A stretch of 64,000 bases of DNA from an uncultured Lachnospiraceae bacterium (GTDB lineage: Bacteria > Bacillota > Clostridia > Lachnospirales > Lachnospiraceae), in the NCBI GenBank assembly GCA_910586615.1, contig CAJUJP010000019.1, forward strand, positions 3,100 to 67,099, in the 5' to 3' direction. Positions within the stretch are counted from its first letter, which is position 1, and each line of letters opens with the position of its first letter. Below the pieces are notes generated by a model. That model was not told where the DNA came from, ran no database searches, and worked only from the letters and a program-made list of their open reading frames with translations. A program made the translations under genes and the position numbers. This document shows, piece by piece, positions 42,501 through 51,438 of the stretch.

Positions 42501-44097
42501 AACGATTAAAGTTACGGTTGTTACGGATAACGGAAAACAGAATACAGAATTTGAAGCTGGAAGAGAAGACCCGGTTATTGTGACGCATGATTCATCTGTG
42601 ACGCTGATGTCAACTTTATTGCAAAATCATTTCATCAGCGGCAGTTTCTGTGGCGGGAGAGGGGATTGCGGAAGATGCAGAGTGCAGTTTCTGAAAGGGG
42701 CAGCCATGCCGACAGCCATAGAAAGAAGTGTGATGGAGCCGGAAGAACTGCGTCAGGGTTATCGACTTGCATGTCTTACAAGGCCGAAAGACAACTGTGT
42801 CATTAAATTGGCATTGACAGATGCTCCTCAAGTTGCAATTGTCTCGGAAATGATAGATGTGACAGAAAGTAGTGACTATATCAGTCAACAAAAGAAAGAG
42901 TCTGAATATCGTAAAACAGATGTTACTGAACCGATCAGCAGCGGAAGGGAGCTTATCATCGCTGTTGATCTCGGAACCACTACCATAGCCATGCAGCTTA
43001 TGGAACTTGAAACCGGAAAAGTCATGGATACTTACTGCGAGATGAATCCTCAGAGATGTTATGGCGCGGATGTGCTGTCCAGGATCAAGGCTTCCTGTGA
43101 GGGATGCAGAGATGAATTGCAGCGTCTGGTGACAGAAATACTGGTGCGGGGTGCGGCCCGGTTTGAGGAATCGGCTTTAAAGAGGCAGGCAGTGATCAGG
43201 GGCATGTGTATTGCGGGCAATACCACGATGGAACATCTTCTTATGGGATACGACGTATCGGCACTGGGGTGCAGCCCCTTTGTACCGGTGGAGAACGGTC
43301 TGCAGGAATACAAGCATCCGGCATGGGATTTTAAGGCATGGCTGGCTCCCGGTATCAGCGCTTTTGTGGGCGGCGACATTGTGGCCGGCCTTTATGCACT
43401 GCATATGCTTTCCTGTTTCGAAGAAAATCAGGCACAATCCGGACAGGTAAAACTTTTGATTGATCTTGGCACAAACGGCGAGATGGCTATAACTGACGGA
43501 AAGCGGATGATTGTCACGGCCACTGCCGCCGGCCCGGCGTTTGAAGGCGGAGCGGGTGCGGGGATCATAGGAAGTGATATGATCGCCTGCACTGCTGCTC
43601 TTTTGCAAAAAGGGGTATTGGATGAGACGGGTCTTCTGGCGGAGCCTTATTTTACAGATGGAGTTATCGCAGGCAGTCCGGCGGTGCGACTGTGCAGTAA
43701 AGATATCAGGGATCTTCAGATGGCCAAGGCGGCAGTGCGTGCAGGTGTGGAGATTTTGTGGGATAAGATGGGAAAACCAGAGATCGGGTGTGTCTATCTG
43801 GCAGGCGGGTTCGGCTATTATCTGGATGTGGAAGCGGCTTTTCGCACAGGTCTTTTACCGGAGCAGATGCGGGGAAGGGTACAGGCGGCAGGCAACACAT
43901 CGCTGGCGGGCGCCTTTCGGATGGGACGCGATTTATACCGGAACAGGATTGATGGACAGCGTCTGGATCAATGTCTTTCTTCTATAGAAAATATTAATCT
44001 CGCCAAAGAGGAGCAATTTGAGGCGTTATATATGAAATACATTAATTTTCCGCAATCATTTTCGAAGCCTCCGTATGACGGTGTATGGCATAAGTGA
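42493..44097 (+). CDS. Ferredoxin-ASKHA protein, RACo-like (DUF4445)
   Basis: A 534-residue protein with an N-terminal plant-type [2Fe-2S] ferredoxin domain (SGSFCGGRGDCGRCRVQFLK) and a later Cys in YRLACLTRP. Two actin-like ATP-binding segments follow (IIAVDLGTTTIAMQLMELET; LLIDLGTNGEMAIT; VYLAGGFGYYLDVEAAFRTG). The layout is that of reductive activators of corrinoid proteins, which use ATP to push electrons onto Co(II). I use TTG 42493, with AAGGAG 10 bases upstream and overlap with the previous stop; ATG 42460 is the alternative. No corrinoid methyltransferase is encoded nearby, so the client protein must be elsewhere. Confidence 0.85.
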   Translation: MSKTIKVTVVTDNGKQNTEFEAGREDPVIVTHDSSVTLMSTLLQNHFISGSFCGGRGDCGRCRVQFLKGAAMPTAIERSVMEPEELRQGYRLACLTRPKDNCVIKLALTDAPQVAIVSEMIDVTESSDYISQQKKESEYRKTDVTEPISSGRELIIAVDLGTTTIAMQLMELETGKVMDTYCEMNPQRCYGADVLSRIKASCEGCRDELQRLVTEILVRGAARFEESALKRQAVIRGMCIAGNTTMEHLLMGYDVSALGCSPFVPVENGLQEYKHPAWDFKAWLAPGISAFVGGDIVAGLYALHMLSCFEENQAQSGQVKLLIDLGTNGEMAITDGKRMIVTATAAGPAFEGGAGAGIIGSDMIACTAALLQKGVLDETGLLAEPYFTDGVIAGSPAVRLCSKDIRDLQMAKAAVRAGVEILWDKMGKPEIGCVYLAGGFGYYLDVEAAFRTGLLPEQMRGRVQAAGNTSLAGAFRMGRDLYRNRIDGQRLDQCLSSIENINLAKEEQFEALYMKYINFPQSFSKPPYDGVWHK

Positions 44098-44304
44098 ATA
44101 TTTGTGCAGGTTTGCTTTTACACCGGCAGAAGAAATGACGGCTTTTGAAACTGCAGATCAGTGCCGGATCAGTGCAGAGAATACAGCTTTGCAGAATCTA
44201 TTGAATGTTTCAGCTTCTCATGATAAACTTGCAATAATTGCTATTTCAGCCAGGAACTGCACAGGGGTGCAGGAAGGGAGAACAGAATAAGGAGAGAGGG
44301 TAAA

Positions 44305-45165
44305 ATGAAATACAAAATTTTGCTGACGGGTAAGAATGAATCTATCATTGATGATTTTTTTGTACAGATGGACGAAGCTTTTGAAGCTATGACTACATCG
44401 CCGCGGTATGAAGATGTAATCAGACATGTGACTTGTTTTGCACCGGAGGTGTTTGTGTACTGCCTTAGCAATGAGTCGCGGGATGATATTATTCAGATGG
44501 TGAGCGTCAAATCCAAGCTGGACAGGATCAGTCAGGTTCCCATGGTGATCATCGGTACGCAGGAGGATTGTGAGGAGTTTGAAGCCATTGCCGTCAATAC
44601 GGCGGATCTGGCTCTGCACAGGCCGGTGTCCGTGAGCACGATTCAGGAAAAGATCATCAGGCTGTTAAAAGAACGCCGGTTTCAGGAAGCGGTGGATGTA
44701 CAGGGCACACAGGCGGCAGAGAGGGCATCTGTGCCGGGCATAAGGGAAAGTGGAAGGCATCCGGCGCAGGCAGGCGGGAGTTCCCAGCGCAGGCACGTGC
44801 TGGTAGTGGACGATAATACCATGATGCTGAAGACCATCAAAGATCATTTGCAAGGTCAATATGACGTGGCGACTGCCATCAATGGCAAAGCTGCCTTGAA
44901 ATTCCTTATGAAAAAGAAGACAGATCTGATCCTGCTGGATTATGAGATGCCGGGAGAAAACGGTGTTGCGGTTATGGAAAAACTCCGTTCCATCAACGGT
45001 GCAAAGGATATACCGATTGTTTTTATAACAGGCGTTACTGATATGAACAAAATTAAGGAGGCGCTTGTTTTAAAGCCCCAGGGTTATCTGCTCAAACCCA
45101 TCGACCGCGATAAACTGCTGGAAAAGATTGCCAGGGTACTGGACAAAACAGAAGCAGGAGAGTAA
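44305..45165 (+). CDS. Double-receiver response regulator
   Basis: A 286-residue protein without a DNA-binding output domain. The N-terminal 125 residues look like a degenerate receiver (KILLTGKNESIIDDFFVQMD, then VPMVIIGTQEDCEEFEAIAV) with the phosphoacceptor Asp replaced. After a Ser/Arg-rich linker, residues about 165-286 form an intact receiver: VLVVDDNTMMLKTIKDHL, the acceptor Asp in LILLDYEMPGENG, Thr in IVFITGV and Lys in GYLLKPID. It lies 75 bases upstream of the PocR hybrid kinase, with which it very likely forms a phosphorelay. Confidence 0.85.
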   Translation: MKYKILLTGKNESIIDDFFVQMDEAFEAMTTSPRYEDVIRHVTCFAPEVFVYCLSNESRDDIIQMVSVKSKLDRISQVPMVIIGTQEDCEEFEAIAVNTADLALHRPVSVSTIQEKIIRLLKERRFQEAVDVQGTQAAERASVPGIRESGRHPAQAGGSSQRRHVLVVDDNTMMLKTIKDHLQGQYDVATAINGKAALKFLMKKKTDLILLDYEMPGENGVAVMEKLRSINGAKDIPIVFITGVTDMNKIKEALVLKPQGYLLKPIDRDKLLEKIARVLDKTEAGE

Positions 45166-45240
45166 GCCGTAAAACTGCATGGATTTGAGCATCTGCGGCG
45201 CGGACAAATGAGGAGACAACGGGAAAATAGAGGACAGCAT

Positions 45241-47982
45241 ATGGATATAGACAATGATGTAAAATTGACAGACCTGATTGAACGGCAGGTTTTACAGAGA
45301 GTGCAGGATAATTTTGCAGATATGACCGGCATGGCGGCGCTGATCACGGATGCGGATGGAGTGGCGGTAACAGAGGGATCTAATTTTTCCGAGTTCTGCG
45401 GCGCCTGTACACGAACTACAAAGACAGGCGGTGCACGCTGCAGGCAATGTAATGAAAAAGCTGTGCAGATGGCGCGGGAAAAAGGCGGAGCAGTTACTTA
45501 CTTATGCCATGCGGGAATTATGCATTATGCAGCCCCTATTATGCTGGACAATACGCTGGTGGGGTGCTTTTTAAGCGGGCAGTTTCTTACACAGGAGCCG
45601 GATTACGATAAAATAAGGGAAATGGCAGTTCAGATCGGCGTGGATGAGGAGCAGTATATTGCGGCAGCGGAAAACCTGCCGGTCAGGGAACAGGGAACGC
45701 TTGACAGCCTTGCGGGATTTCTGTACATGATTACGGATCTTTTGTCCGAGGTGGCATACAATAAGTATCTTGTCCAGCAGGTCAAAAACAATATGAAATT
45801 TAATCTGAAGCGGGTCTTTCAGGCATATGAGGAACTGGAACGATCGGAAAATATGAAATCAGATTTTCTGGCCAATATGAGCCATGAGATCAGGACGCCT
45901 ATGAATGCGGTGATCGGCATGGCGGAAATGGCGCTCAGGGAAGAACTTCCTCCTGTGGCAAAAGACTATATCAAACAGATCAGAATCGCGGGGAGGTCGC
46001 TTCTCGCGATTATTAATGATATTCTGGATTTTTCCAAAATAGAATCCGGCAGAATGGATATCAACGAGGTTATCTATGAGCCTATGTCCATGATTTATGA
46101 TGTGGCTAATATTATCATGACCAGGCTTAAGGACAAGGATGTGGAACTGATTCTTGATGTTGCACCGAATCTGCCTAACAAGCTGTGGGGCGATAATATC
46201 AGGATCAAACAGGTGCTTGTGAATCTGGCAAATAACGCGGCAAAGTTTACCAACCAGGGCAGGATTGTCATGAAGATGGACTACACGAAACTGGCACCGG
46301 ATGAGATCAGCCTGCAGATCAGTGTGGAAGATACCGGAATCGGCATCAAAAAGGAAGACATTGACAAAATTTTCCAGTCCTTTAATCAGGTGGACAGTAA
46401 GCGGAATCGCAATATCGAGGGCACAGGGCTTGGCCTTGCAATCTCCAAGAATCTCCTCACACTGATGAACGGAAATATATGGGTGGAAAGCACTTATGCA
46501 AAAGGGAGCAGATTTGCTTTTATGCTTCCGCAGAAGATTGCGGATGATACGCCTTGCATCGGGATCCGGGAACCGGAAGCTGTTCTTGTGGCAGGACTGC
46601 TTTTTAACCCTTATCTCAAAGAAAGCCTGCGCACGGACGCATCCAGGCTTGGCGTGGAGGACGTGCGGCTGATGACCGAGAGGGAACTGAGCGGGCTTCC
46701 GGAAAGAAAACGGGTGTTTCTTTTTATAGAAAAATGCCTTTTTTCCGAGAGAGTCAAAGCATTTGTGCGGGAACATCCACAAGTTACTTCAATTCTCATC
46801 ATAGATTTCTTTGATAATGCGGACTACGATATCAAGAATCTTCTTGTCATGAAAAAACCGCTCTTTTCCCTGAATATAGCGATGATTTTGAACGGGGAGG
46901 AGTGGCATCTGGATCATGATACGGACGAAAAGCAGTTTGACTTTATCGCGCCGGATGCGGAGATTCTTATCGTGGATGACAATGCCGTAAATCTGACTGT
47001 GGTGGAAGGACTTTTGGAGCCTTTGAAAATGAAGATTGATACGGTGATCAGCGGCAAGGATGCTATCGAGAAGATTTCCCGATTCCAGTATGATATCATT
47101 TTCATGGATCATATGATGCCGGAACTGGATGGCGTGGAGACGACGCATATCATCAGGCGTTTTCACCCGGAGTATGATAATATTCCGATCATAGCCCTTA
47201 CGGCAAATGCTTTGGAGGGAACGAAAGACATGTTTATCCGGGAGGGGATGAATGACTTTGTGGCCAAACCCATTGAGATGAGAATCCTTGCGGCCAAGGT
47301 GAGACAGTGGCTGCCGGATGAAAAGATCCAGCTGGTCTATAATACGATGACTTCTGATAAGGGCATGAAAGAGATCAGCTATCTGGAAGTCGGGGATCTT
47401 AATGTGAAATTCGCCATGGAGTCGCTGGGCAGTGAGGAGCTGTTCAGAAAGGTGCTGAAGGTTTTTTACCGCAGCATCAGCAAAAAAGCCGGAGTGATCA
47501 AAAGGATGGAAGAACAGGAAGACTGGAACGGATTTACGATCGAGGTTCATGCCCTGAAGAATTCCGCGCGGCAGATCGGTGCACTTTTGCTGGCTGATGA
47601 GGCAGAGGCATTGGAAAAGGCGGGAAATGCGCGGGATGCCGGTGTCATACACGGTCAAACCGACGAACTGTTGCAGCGCTATACCGGTTATTTGGAGACA
47701 CTTGAACCTTTTTGTCAGGATGAGGAAAAGGACGATGTGGAAAAAGAAGATATTTCATATACATTGCTGCAAAGCTTTTTTACGGAAATGAAAGAAGCGG
47801 CGGAAGATCTCGACATGGACAAAATAGAAAACGTGATCCGCAAGATGGAGCGGTATCATTATACAGGCCGGCAGCAGGAACTGTTTCACAGGCTGCGGGA
47901 GGCGGAAGAAGAGATGGATGCAGAGCTTTGCGAAGAGATCATAGGAAGCTGGGAAGAACTTGCGGCCAGTGATATGGCTTGA
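45241..47982 (+). CDS. Hybrid histidine kinase with PocR sensory domain, receiver and Hpt
   Basis: A 913-residue cytoplasmic sensor kinase. Residues about 10-170 form a PocR domain (LITDADGVAVTEGSNFSEFC, CGACTRTTKTGGARCRQCNE, TYLCHAGIMHYAAPIMLDNT), with a Cys cluster that may bind a metal or small molecule. HisKA has His215 in NMSHEIRTPMNAVIGMAE. The ATPase part has N, G1 and G2 boxes (NLANNAAKFTNQG, EDTGIGI, GTGLGLAIS). A degenerate and a full receiver with Asp623 in FMDHMMPELDG follow, then Hpt with His770 in EVHALKNSARQIGA. There are no membrane segments. GAGGA lies upstream of the ATG at 45241. PocR domains sense alcohols or related metabolites in other bacteria. Confidence 0.88.
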   Translation: MDIDNDVKLTDLIERQVLQRVQDNFADMTGMAALITDADGVAVTEGSNFSEFCGACTRTTKTGGARCRQCNEKAVQMAREKGGAVTYLCHAGIMHYAAPIMLDNTLVGCFLSGQFLTQEPDYDKIREMAVQIGVDEEQYIAAAENLPVREQGTLDSLAGFLYMITDLLSEVAYNKYLVQQVKNNMKFNLKRVFQAYEELERSENMKSDFLANMSHEIRTPMNAVIGMAEMALREELPPVAKDYIKQIRIAGRSLLAIINDILDFSKIESGRMDINEVIYEPMSMIYDVANIIMTRLKDKDVELILDVAPNLPNKLWGDNIRIKQVLVNLANNAAKFTNQGRIVMKMDYTKLAPDEISLQISVEDTGIGIKKEDIDKIFQSFNQVDSKRNRNIEGTGLGLAISKNLLTLMNGNIWVESTYAKGSRFAFMLPQKIADDTPCIGIREPEAVLVAGLLFNPYLKESLRTDASRLGVEDVRLMTERELSGLPERKRVFLFIEKCLFSERVKAFVREHPQVTSILIIDFFDNADYDIKNLLVMKKPLFSLNIAMILNGEEWHLDHDTDEKQFDFIAPDAEILIVDDNAVNLTVVEGLLEPLKMKIDTVISGKDAIEKISRFQYDIIFMDHMMPELDGVETTHIIRRFHPEYDNIPIIALTANALEGTKDMFIREGMNDFVAKPIEMRILAAKVRQWLPDEKIQLVYNTMTSDKGMKEISYLEVGDLNVKFAMESLGSEELFRKVLKVFYRSISKKAGVIKRMEEQEDWNGFTIEVHALKNSARQIGALLLADEAEALEKAGNARDAGVIHGQTDELLQRYTGYLETLEPFCQDEEKDDVEKEDISYTLLQSFFTEMKEAAEDLDMDKIENVIRKMERYHYTGRQQELFHRLREAEEEMDAELCEEIIGSWEELAASDMA

Positions 47983-48014
47983 TTTTTCAGTATGATGGCC
48001 GGCTTCGTGATTTG

Positions 48015-48280
48015 CTTATCCGAGTCCGCGAAGCGGATCTCGCAAAGTTATCTGCGAAGTAAATTACTCAAAGTTATCTGCGAAGTAAATTACTCAAAGT
48101 TATTCTCGAAGCAAATTACTCAAAGTTATTCTCGAAGTAAATTACTCAAAGTTATTTGCGAAGCAAATTACTCAAAGTTATTTGCGAAGCAAATTACTTT
48201 TGGTATTAGGAAATTCTCCGCTTATCCGAGTCCGCGAAGCGGATCTCGCAAAGTTATTTGCGAAGCAAATTACTTTTTTT
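48015..48280 (+). repeat. Array of GCGAAGC-type hairpins: two double-hairpin units around six 26-bp tandem repeats
   Basis: A GAGTCCGC-GAA-GCGGATCTC hairpin (48022-48041) is followed by six directly adjacent 26-base units (48043-48198) of the form CAAAGTTAT-YTGCGAAGY-AAATTACT. Each unit can fold into a hairpin with a GAA loop. A second full double-hairpin (48221-48280) ends in T7. Several changes in the repeat arms are paired or wobble changes, which suggests selection for structure. The array fills the 416-base gap behind the PocR kinase gene and contains no ORF of interest. Related copies lie at 11041-11100 and 51264-51290. A further hairpin (CCGATTC 48302 / GAATCGG 48318) lies just downstream. 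Confidence 0.85.
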
Positions 48281-48398
48281 TAAGGTTAACTTAAGCTTTC
48301 TCCGATTCTCTTTTAAGGAATCGGTGTTATCCTTTCATTGACAACAAAAAAGGCGGCCGAAAACAAGGCGGCAGAATCGGGAGAAAAGGAGAAAGATC

Positions 48399-49229
48399 AT
48401 GTGGACGAGAAGAGAATTAAAGGAGAAGGCGAAGGCGGCTCTCGGAAGAAATTACTGGAAGATTATGCTTGTGGCTGCACTGGCTGCCGTTTTTTCAGGT
48501 GGAGCAGGATATGCTTCGGGTACGTCATCGAGTGTGAGCAGTGATGTTGCCGGCGTTGTTGCGAAAGGAACTGTCGCGACTATTTCAGAGGCCGGAGAGG
48601 AGCAGGATGATTTTTTTGCGGTGGTGATACCAGAAGAACTTCCTGCGGATGAGACGGCAAAAACAGAACATGCCGGGTTTGATTACGGGACTCAGAGGAC
48701 GGTCTATTTTGTAACTGTGGCGGTGGCTTTAATAGTCATTTTTGTTATTTTTGCATCAGTTGTAGTTGCGCTTGTGATGCTGCTGTATAATCCATTTTAC
48801 GTGGGGATGCAGCGGTTTATGCTAAAGAGCGTGGATGACCGGGCTCAGATGAAGGAGGTTGCCTACGGCTTTGACCATTCTTACAGGAATGTCGTAAAGA
48901 CTATGTTTCATAGAGATCTGCAGGTATTTCTGTGGGCGATTTTGCTGATTATTCCGGGTATCTATAAGAAATATCAGTACCGCATGGTGTCTTATATTCT
49001 GGCGGAGCATCCGGATATGGATTACAGAGAAGTACTGCAGATGAGCAAGGATATGATGGAGGGTGAGAAATGGAATGCTCTGGTGCTTGACCTTTCTTTT
49101 ATCCCGTGGCATCTGCTTGGAATGATTACATGTGGTATGGTGGAACTGTTCTATGTGAGTCCCTATTACTATCTGACGGATGCGGCATTATACCGCAGAA
49201 TCAGCACAAAGGATGTGGCAGTGGATTAA
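48399..49229 (+). CDS. DUF975-family membrane protein
   Basis: A 276-residue protein of the DUF975 family of Firmicutes. The N-terminal WTRRELKEKAKAALGRNYWK and the later YKKYQYRMVSYILAEHPDMD with SKDMMEGEKWNALVLDLSFI are the family's conserved blocks. It has about five helices and an extended extracytoplasmic loop near residues 50-100. The function is unknown; a role in membrane homeostasis is often assumed. The ATG at 48399 follows GGAGAAAG. It is separated from the two-component genes by 116 bases and reads in the same direction. Confidence 0.88.
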   Translation: MWTRRELKEKAKAALGRNYWKIMLVAALAAVFSGGAGYASGTSSSVSSDVAGVVAKGTVATISEAGEEQDDFFAVVIPEELPADETAKTEHAGFDYGTQRTVYFVTVAVALIVIFVIFASVVVALVMLLYNPFYVGMQRFMLKSVDDRAQMKEVAYGFDHSYRNVVKTMFHRDLQVFLWAILLIIPGIYKKYQYRMVSYILAEHPDMDYREVLQMSKDMMEGEKWNALVLDLSFIPWHLLGMITCGMVELFYVSPYYYLTDAALYRRISTKDVAVD

Positions 49230-49345
49230 GATAATAGCGTTTTGTTCAGGCGGGCGGGAAAGCAAAAGAAAGGGTATGGCCGGAGCTGTGCGGGACGGCC
49301 CGGCTGAACAGAGTGCCCGGATATGGCGGGTGAAAGGCGGAAAAA

Positions 49346-50068
49346 ATGGGATATAAAGTGCTGATAGCAGATGATGAGGCGGAAATCAGGGATGTGTTGC
49401 ATCTATATCTGGAAAAGGACGGCTATGAGGTACTGGAAGCGGCAGACGGCCTGGAAGCCATGGGAAAGATTCAAAAGGAGAAACCGGATCTGGTGATTCT
49501 TGATGTCATGATGCCCGGACTTGATGGATACCGGGTGTTACGGAATATAAGGGAGCATAATAATATACCGGTTATTATGCTGTCGGCAAAGGATACGGAT
49601 GCGGACAAAATATTAGGACTGGATCTCGGGGCGGACGATTACATTACAAAGCCTTTCGGGCCGCTGGAAGCAGTTGCCAGAGTCAACTCCAATATACGAA
49701 GATTCTATTCGCTGGGCGCGGGCGGAGGCAGACAGGAGACTGTGAAAGAACTGACGGTACAGGATCTGCGGCTGGACCTGGAATCCTGTCTGCTGTACCG
49801 GGGTGAGGATATGATCGAACTGACTTCAGTAGAATTCCGGATCATGAAGCTTTTTATGGAAGAGCCAGGAAAAGTGTTCACAAAGCAGCAGATCTATGAA
49901 CAGGGATGGGAAGACGACTATCCTGTGTCGGATAATAACATCATGGTATGCATATCCAAGCTGCGCAGCAAGCTGGAGCATGGCGGCAGAGAATATATCA
50001 AGACGATCCGCGGGCTGGGATACCGGCTGGAAAAGGCAGATGCGGAGAGGAGAGGCAGGCGTCTATGA
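49346..50068 (+). CDS. OmpR/VanR-type response regulator
   Basis: A 240-residue DNA-binding response regulator. The receiver carries Asp9-Asp10, phosphoacceptor Asp53 in VILDVMMPGLDGYRV, Ser in VIMLSAKDTDADKILG and Lys in DDYITKPFGPLEAVARVN. The winged-helix output has IELTSVEFRIMKLFMEEPGK and YEQGWEDDYPVSDNNIMVCI with IKTIRGLGYRLEK. The closest look is VanR and related regulators of cell-wall genes. It overlaps the kinase gene by four bases (ATGA at 50065). A polysaccharide deacetylase gene downstream is a possible target. Confidence 0.93.
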   Translation: MGYKVLIADDEAEIRDVLHLYLEKDGYEVLEAADGLEAMGKIQKEKPDLVILDVMMPGLDGYRVLRNIREHNNIPVIMLSAKDTDADKILGLDLGADDYITKPFGPLEAVARVNSNIRRFYSLGAGGGRQETVKELTVQDLRLDLESCLLYRGEDMIELTSVEFRIMKLFMEEPGKVFTKQQIYEQGWEDDYPVSDNNIMVCISKLRSKLEHGGREYIKTIRGLGYRLEKADAERRGRRL

Positions 50069-51249
50069 CAGACAGAAGTAAGACCGGGGACAAAAAGTCT
50101 CTCAAATGGTTTCTGATCAACAGATTTCTTATCATTATGGCAGGCATTTTTGTGAGTGAGGAACTGCTGGGCATGTTATACAATAATATGCTTCTGCCGG
50201 TGATATCAGGGATGCTGTCAAGCCTGCAGATTAAGATCGCGGCAGTGGGGAGTCCTTTTGTTTTAATATTACAGATGTTATTATATTTATTTGCCTCTTT
50301 TCTGCCGAGAGGCCTGGGTGATTATGTACAGATTGCCATCAATCATAAAATGCAAGGTTCACTTACTATTGCAGTAGATTCCCCTCTGCTCACGGGCGGC
50401 TGGGGAATTTTGCTTCGTATTGTAGTCATAACGCTTTTTCTGCTGTTGCTTTTTGCCACGATTCTGCCATATTTGATTGGTGCTTTTTGCTATTACCGTA
50501 TAGTAACCAAGAAAGTCAATGAAATGATAGCAGCGGAAAAAGAACAGCAGCTTGCGTATGACAGGCAGAGAAACCTGCTGCTGTCGGATATTGCCCATGA
50601 TATCAAAACGCCTGTTACCACGCTGTGCAGTTACAGCAAGGCTTTATCGGAAGATATGGTGCACGGAAAGAAGCGGCAGGAGTATCTGGATGCCATCTAC
50701 GCCAAATCCATGCGGATGAGTGAACTGATTACATTGCTTTTTGAGTATGTGAAGCTGGACAGCAGCGGATTCGTGCTGCACAGGGAAGAGGGGGATCTGA
50801 GCGAGATCCTGCGGGAGTGTGTAGCCGTGGTTTATGCCGATTTTGAGGATCGCGGAATGGTCCTGGAACTGGAAATTCCCGAAACAGAGGCGGTATACAG
50901 CGTGGACCGGGTTCAGGTGGCGCGTGCCATCGGCAATCTTCTGTCCAACGCAGCCCGGTATGGCCGGGAAGGTGGAAGAGTGCTTGTAAAACTGGAAAAT
51001 GATACGATCACGGTGGCGGATGACGGCATGGAGATAGACGAGGAGTTTGCGAATCACATATTTGAACCTTTTTCCAGAGCCGATAAGGCGCGGAGCACCA
51101 GAGGAGGCAGCGGCCTTGGGCTGAGCATTGCGGCTAAGATCGTGGAGATGCACGGCGGAGAACTGAAACTGGACTGCCATTACGGAAGCGGGTATACGAA
51201 GGCCTTTCAGATCGTACTGGTACCTGATTCGGGCCGGAACGGGGAATAG
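50065..51249 (+). CDS. Membrane sensor histidine kinase
   Basis: A 394-residue kinase. It has two or three N-terminal helices (FLINRFLIIMAGIFVSEELL, PFVLILQMLLYLFASFLP, LLRIVVITLFLLLLFATILP) with a short external loop. HisKA follows with His178 in LLSDIAHDIKTPVTTLCSYS. The ATPase domain has NLLSNAARYGREG, ITVADDGMEI and GGSGLGLSIAAKIVEMHGG. I start it at ATG 50065, overlapping the regulator's stop. The open frame reaching back to 49948 is a frame shadow of the regulator gene. Domain order and size match VanS-like kinases. A 24-bp hairpin terminator follows. Confidence 0.92.
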   Translation: MTDRSKTGDKKSLKWFLINRFLIIMAGIFVSEELLGMLYNNMLLPVISGMLSSLQIKIAAVGSPFVLILQMLLYLFASFLPRGLGDYVQIAINHKMQGSLTIAVDSPLLTGGWGILLRIVVITLFLLLLFATILPYLIGAFCYYRIVTKKVNEMIAAEKEQQLAYDRQRNLLLSDIAHDIKTPVTTLCSYSKALSEDMVHGKKRQEYLDAIYAKSMRMSELITLLFEYVKLDSSGFVLHREEGDLSEILRECVAVVYADFEDRGMVLELEIPETEAVYSVDRVQVARAIGNLLSNAARYGREGGRVLVKLENDTITVADDGMEIDEEFANHIFEPFSRADKARSTRGGSGLGLSIAAKIVEMHGGELKLDCHYGSGYTKAFQIVLVPDSGRNGE

Positions 51250-51263
51250 AGGGAATTTCACTG

Positions 51264-51343
51264 CTTATCCGAGTTGGCGAAGCGAATCTCGCAAACAAGC
51301 ATAGCTCAAAACAAGCTATGCTTGTTTTGAGCTATGCTTGTTT
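51264..51343 (+). terminator. Double-hairpin repeat variant with a 24-bp perfect terminator stem
   Basis: The segment 51264-51290 is a diverged copy of the first hairpin of the GCGAAGC repeat family (GAGTTGGC-GAA-GCGAATCTC). It is followed by a perfect stem of 24 bases, AAACAAGCATAGCTC.. (51293-51316) and ..GAGCTATGCTTGTTT (51320-51343), with only a TAT loop and a T-rich tail. It ends the two-component operon. The second hairpin of the repeat family has been replaced by an unrelated stem. Confidence 0.85.
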
Positions 51344-51438
51344 TGTTCTTGTGAATCCGGGAAATGCATATATAGTATAGAGAATATGTGCGGCGGCCCC
51401 TGGATGGTGCGGGGACGGTGCACGAAAATCAGGGATCG

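Noticed and set aside
44075..44290. 71-codon plus-strand frame between the RACo-like gene and the response regulator
   Set aside because: It starts inside the preceding gene, has no ribosome site and no recognisable pattern.
45859..47658. Two long minus-strand open frames antisense to the hybrid kinase
   Set aside because: No motif, and the kinase, receiver and Hpt motifs are all intact on the plus strand.
48043..48198. Possible CRISPR array
   Set aside because: The 26-base units are directly adjacent with no spacers, each unit is itself a hairpin, and no cas gene is present.
49948..50064. N-terminal extension of the sensor kinase
   Set aside because: It is translated from the response-regulator coding sequence in another frame; the ATGA overlap at 50065 gives the true start.
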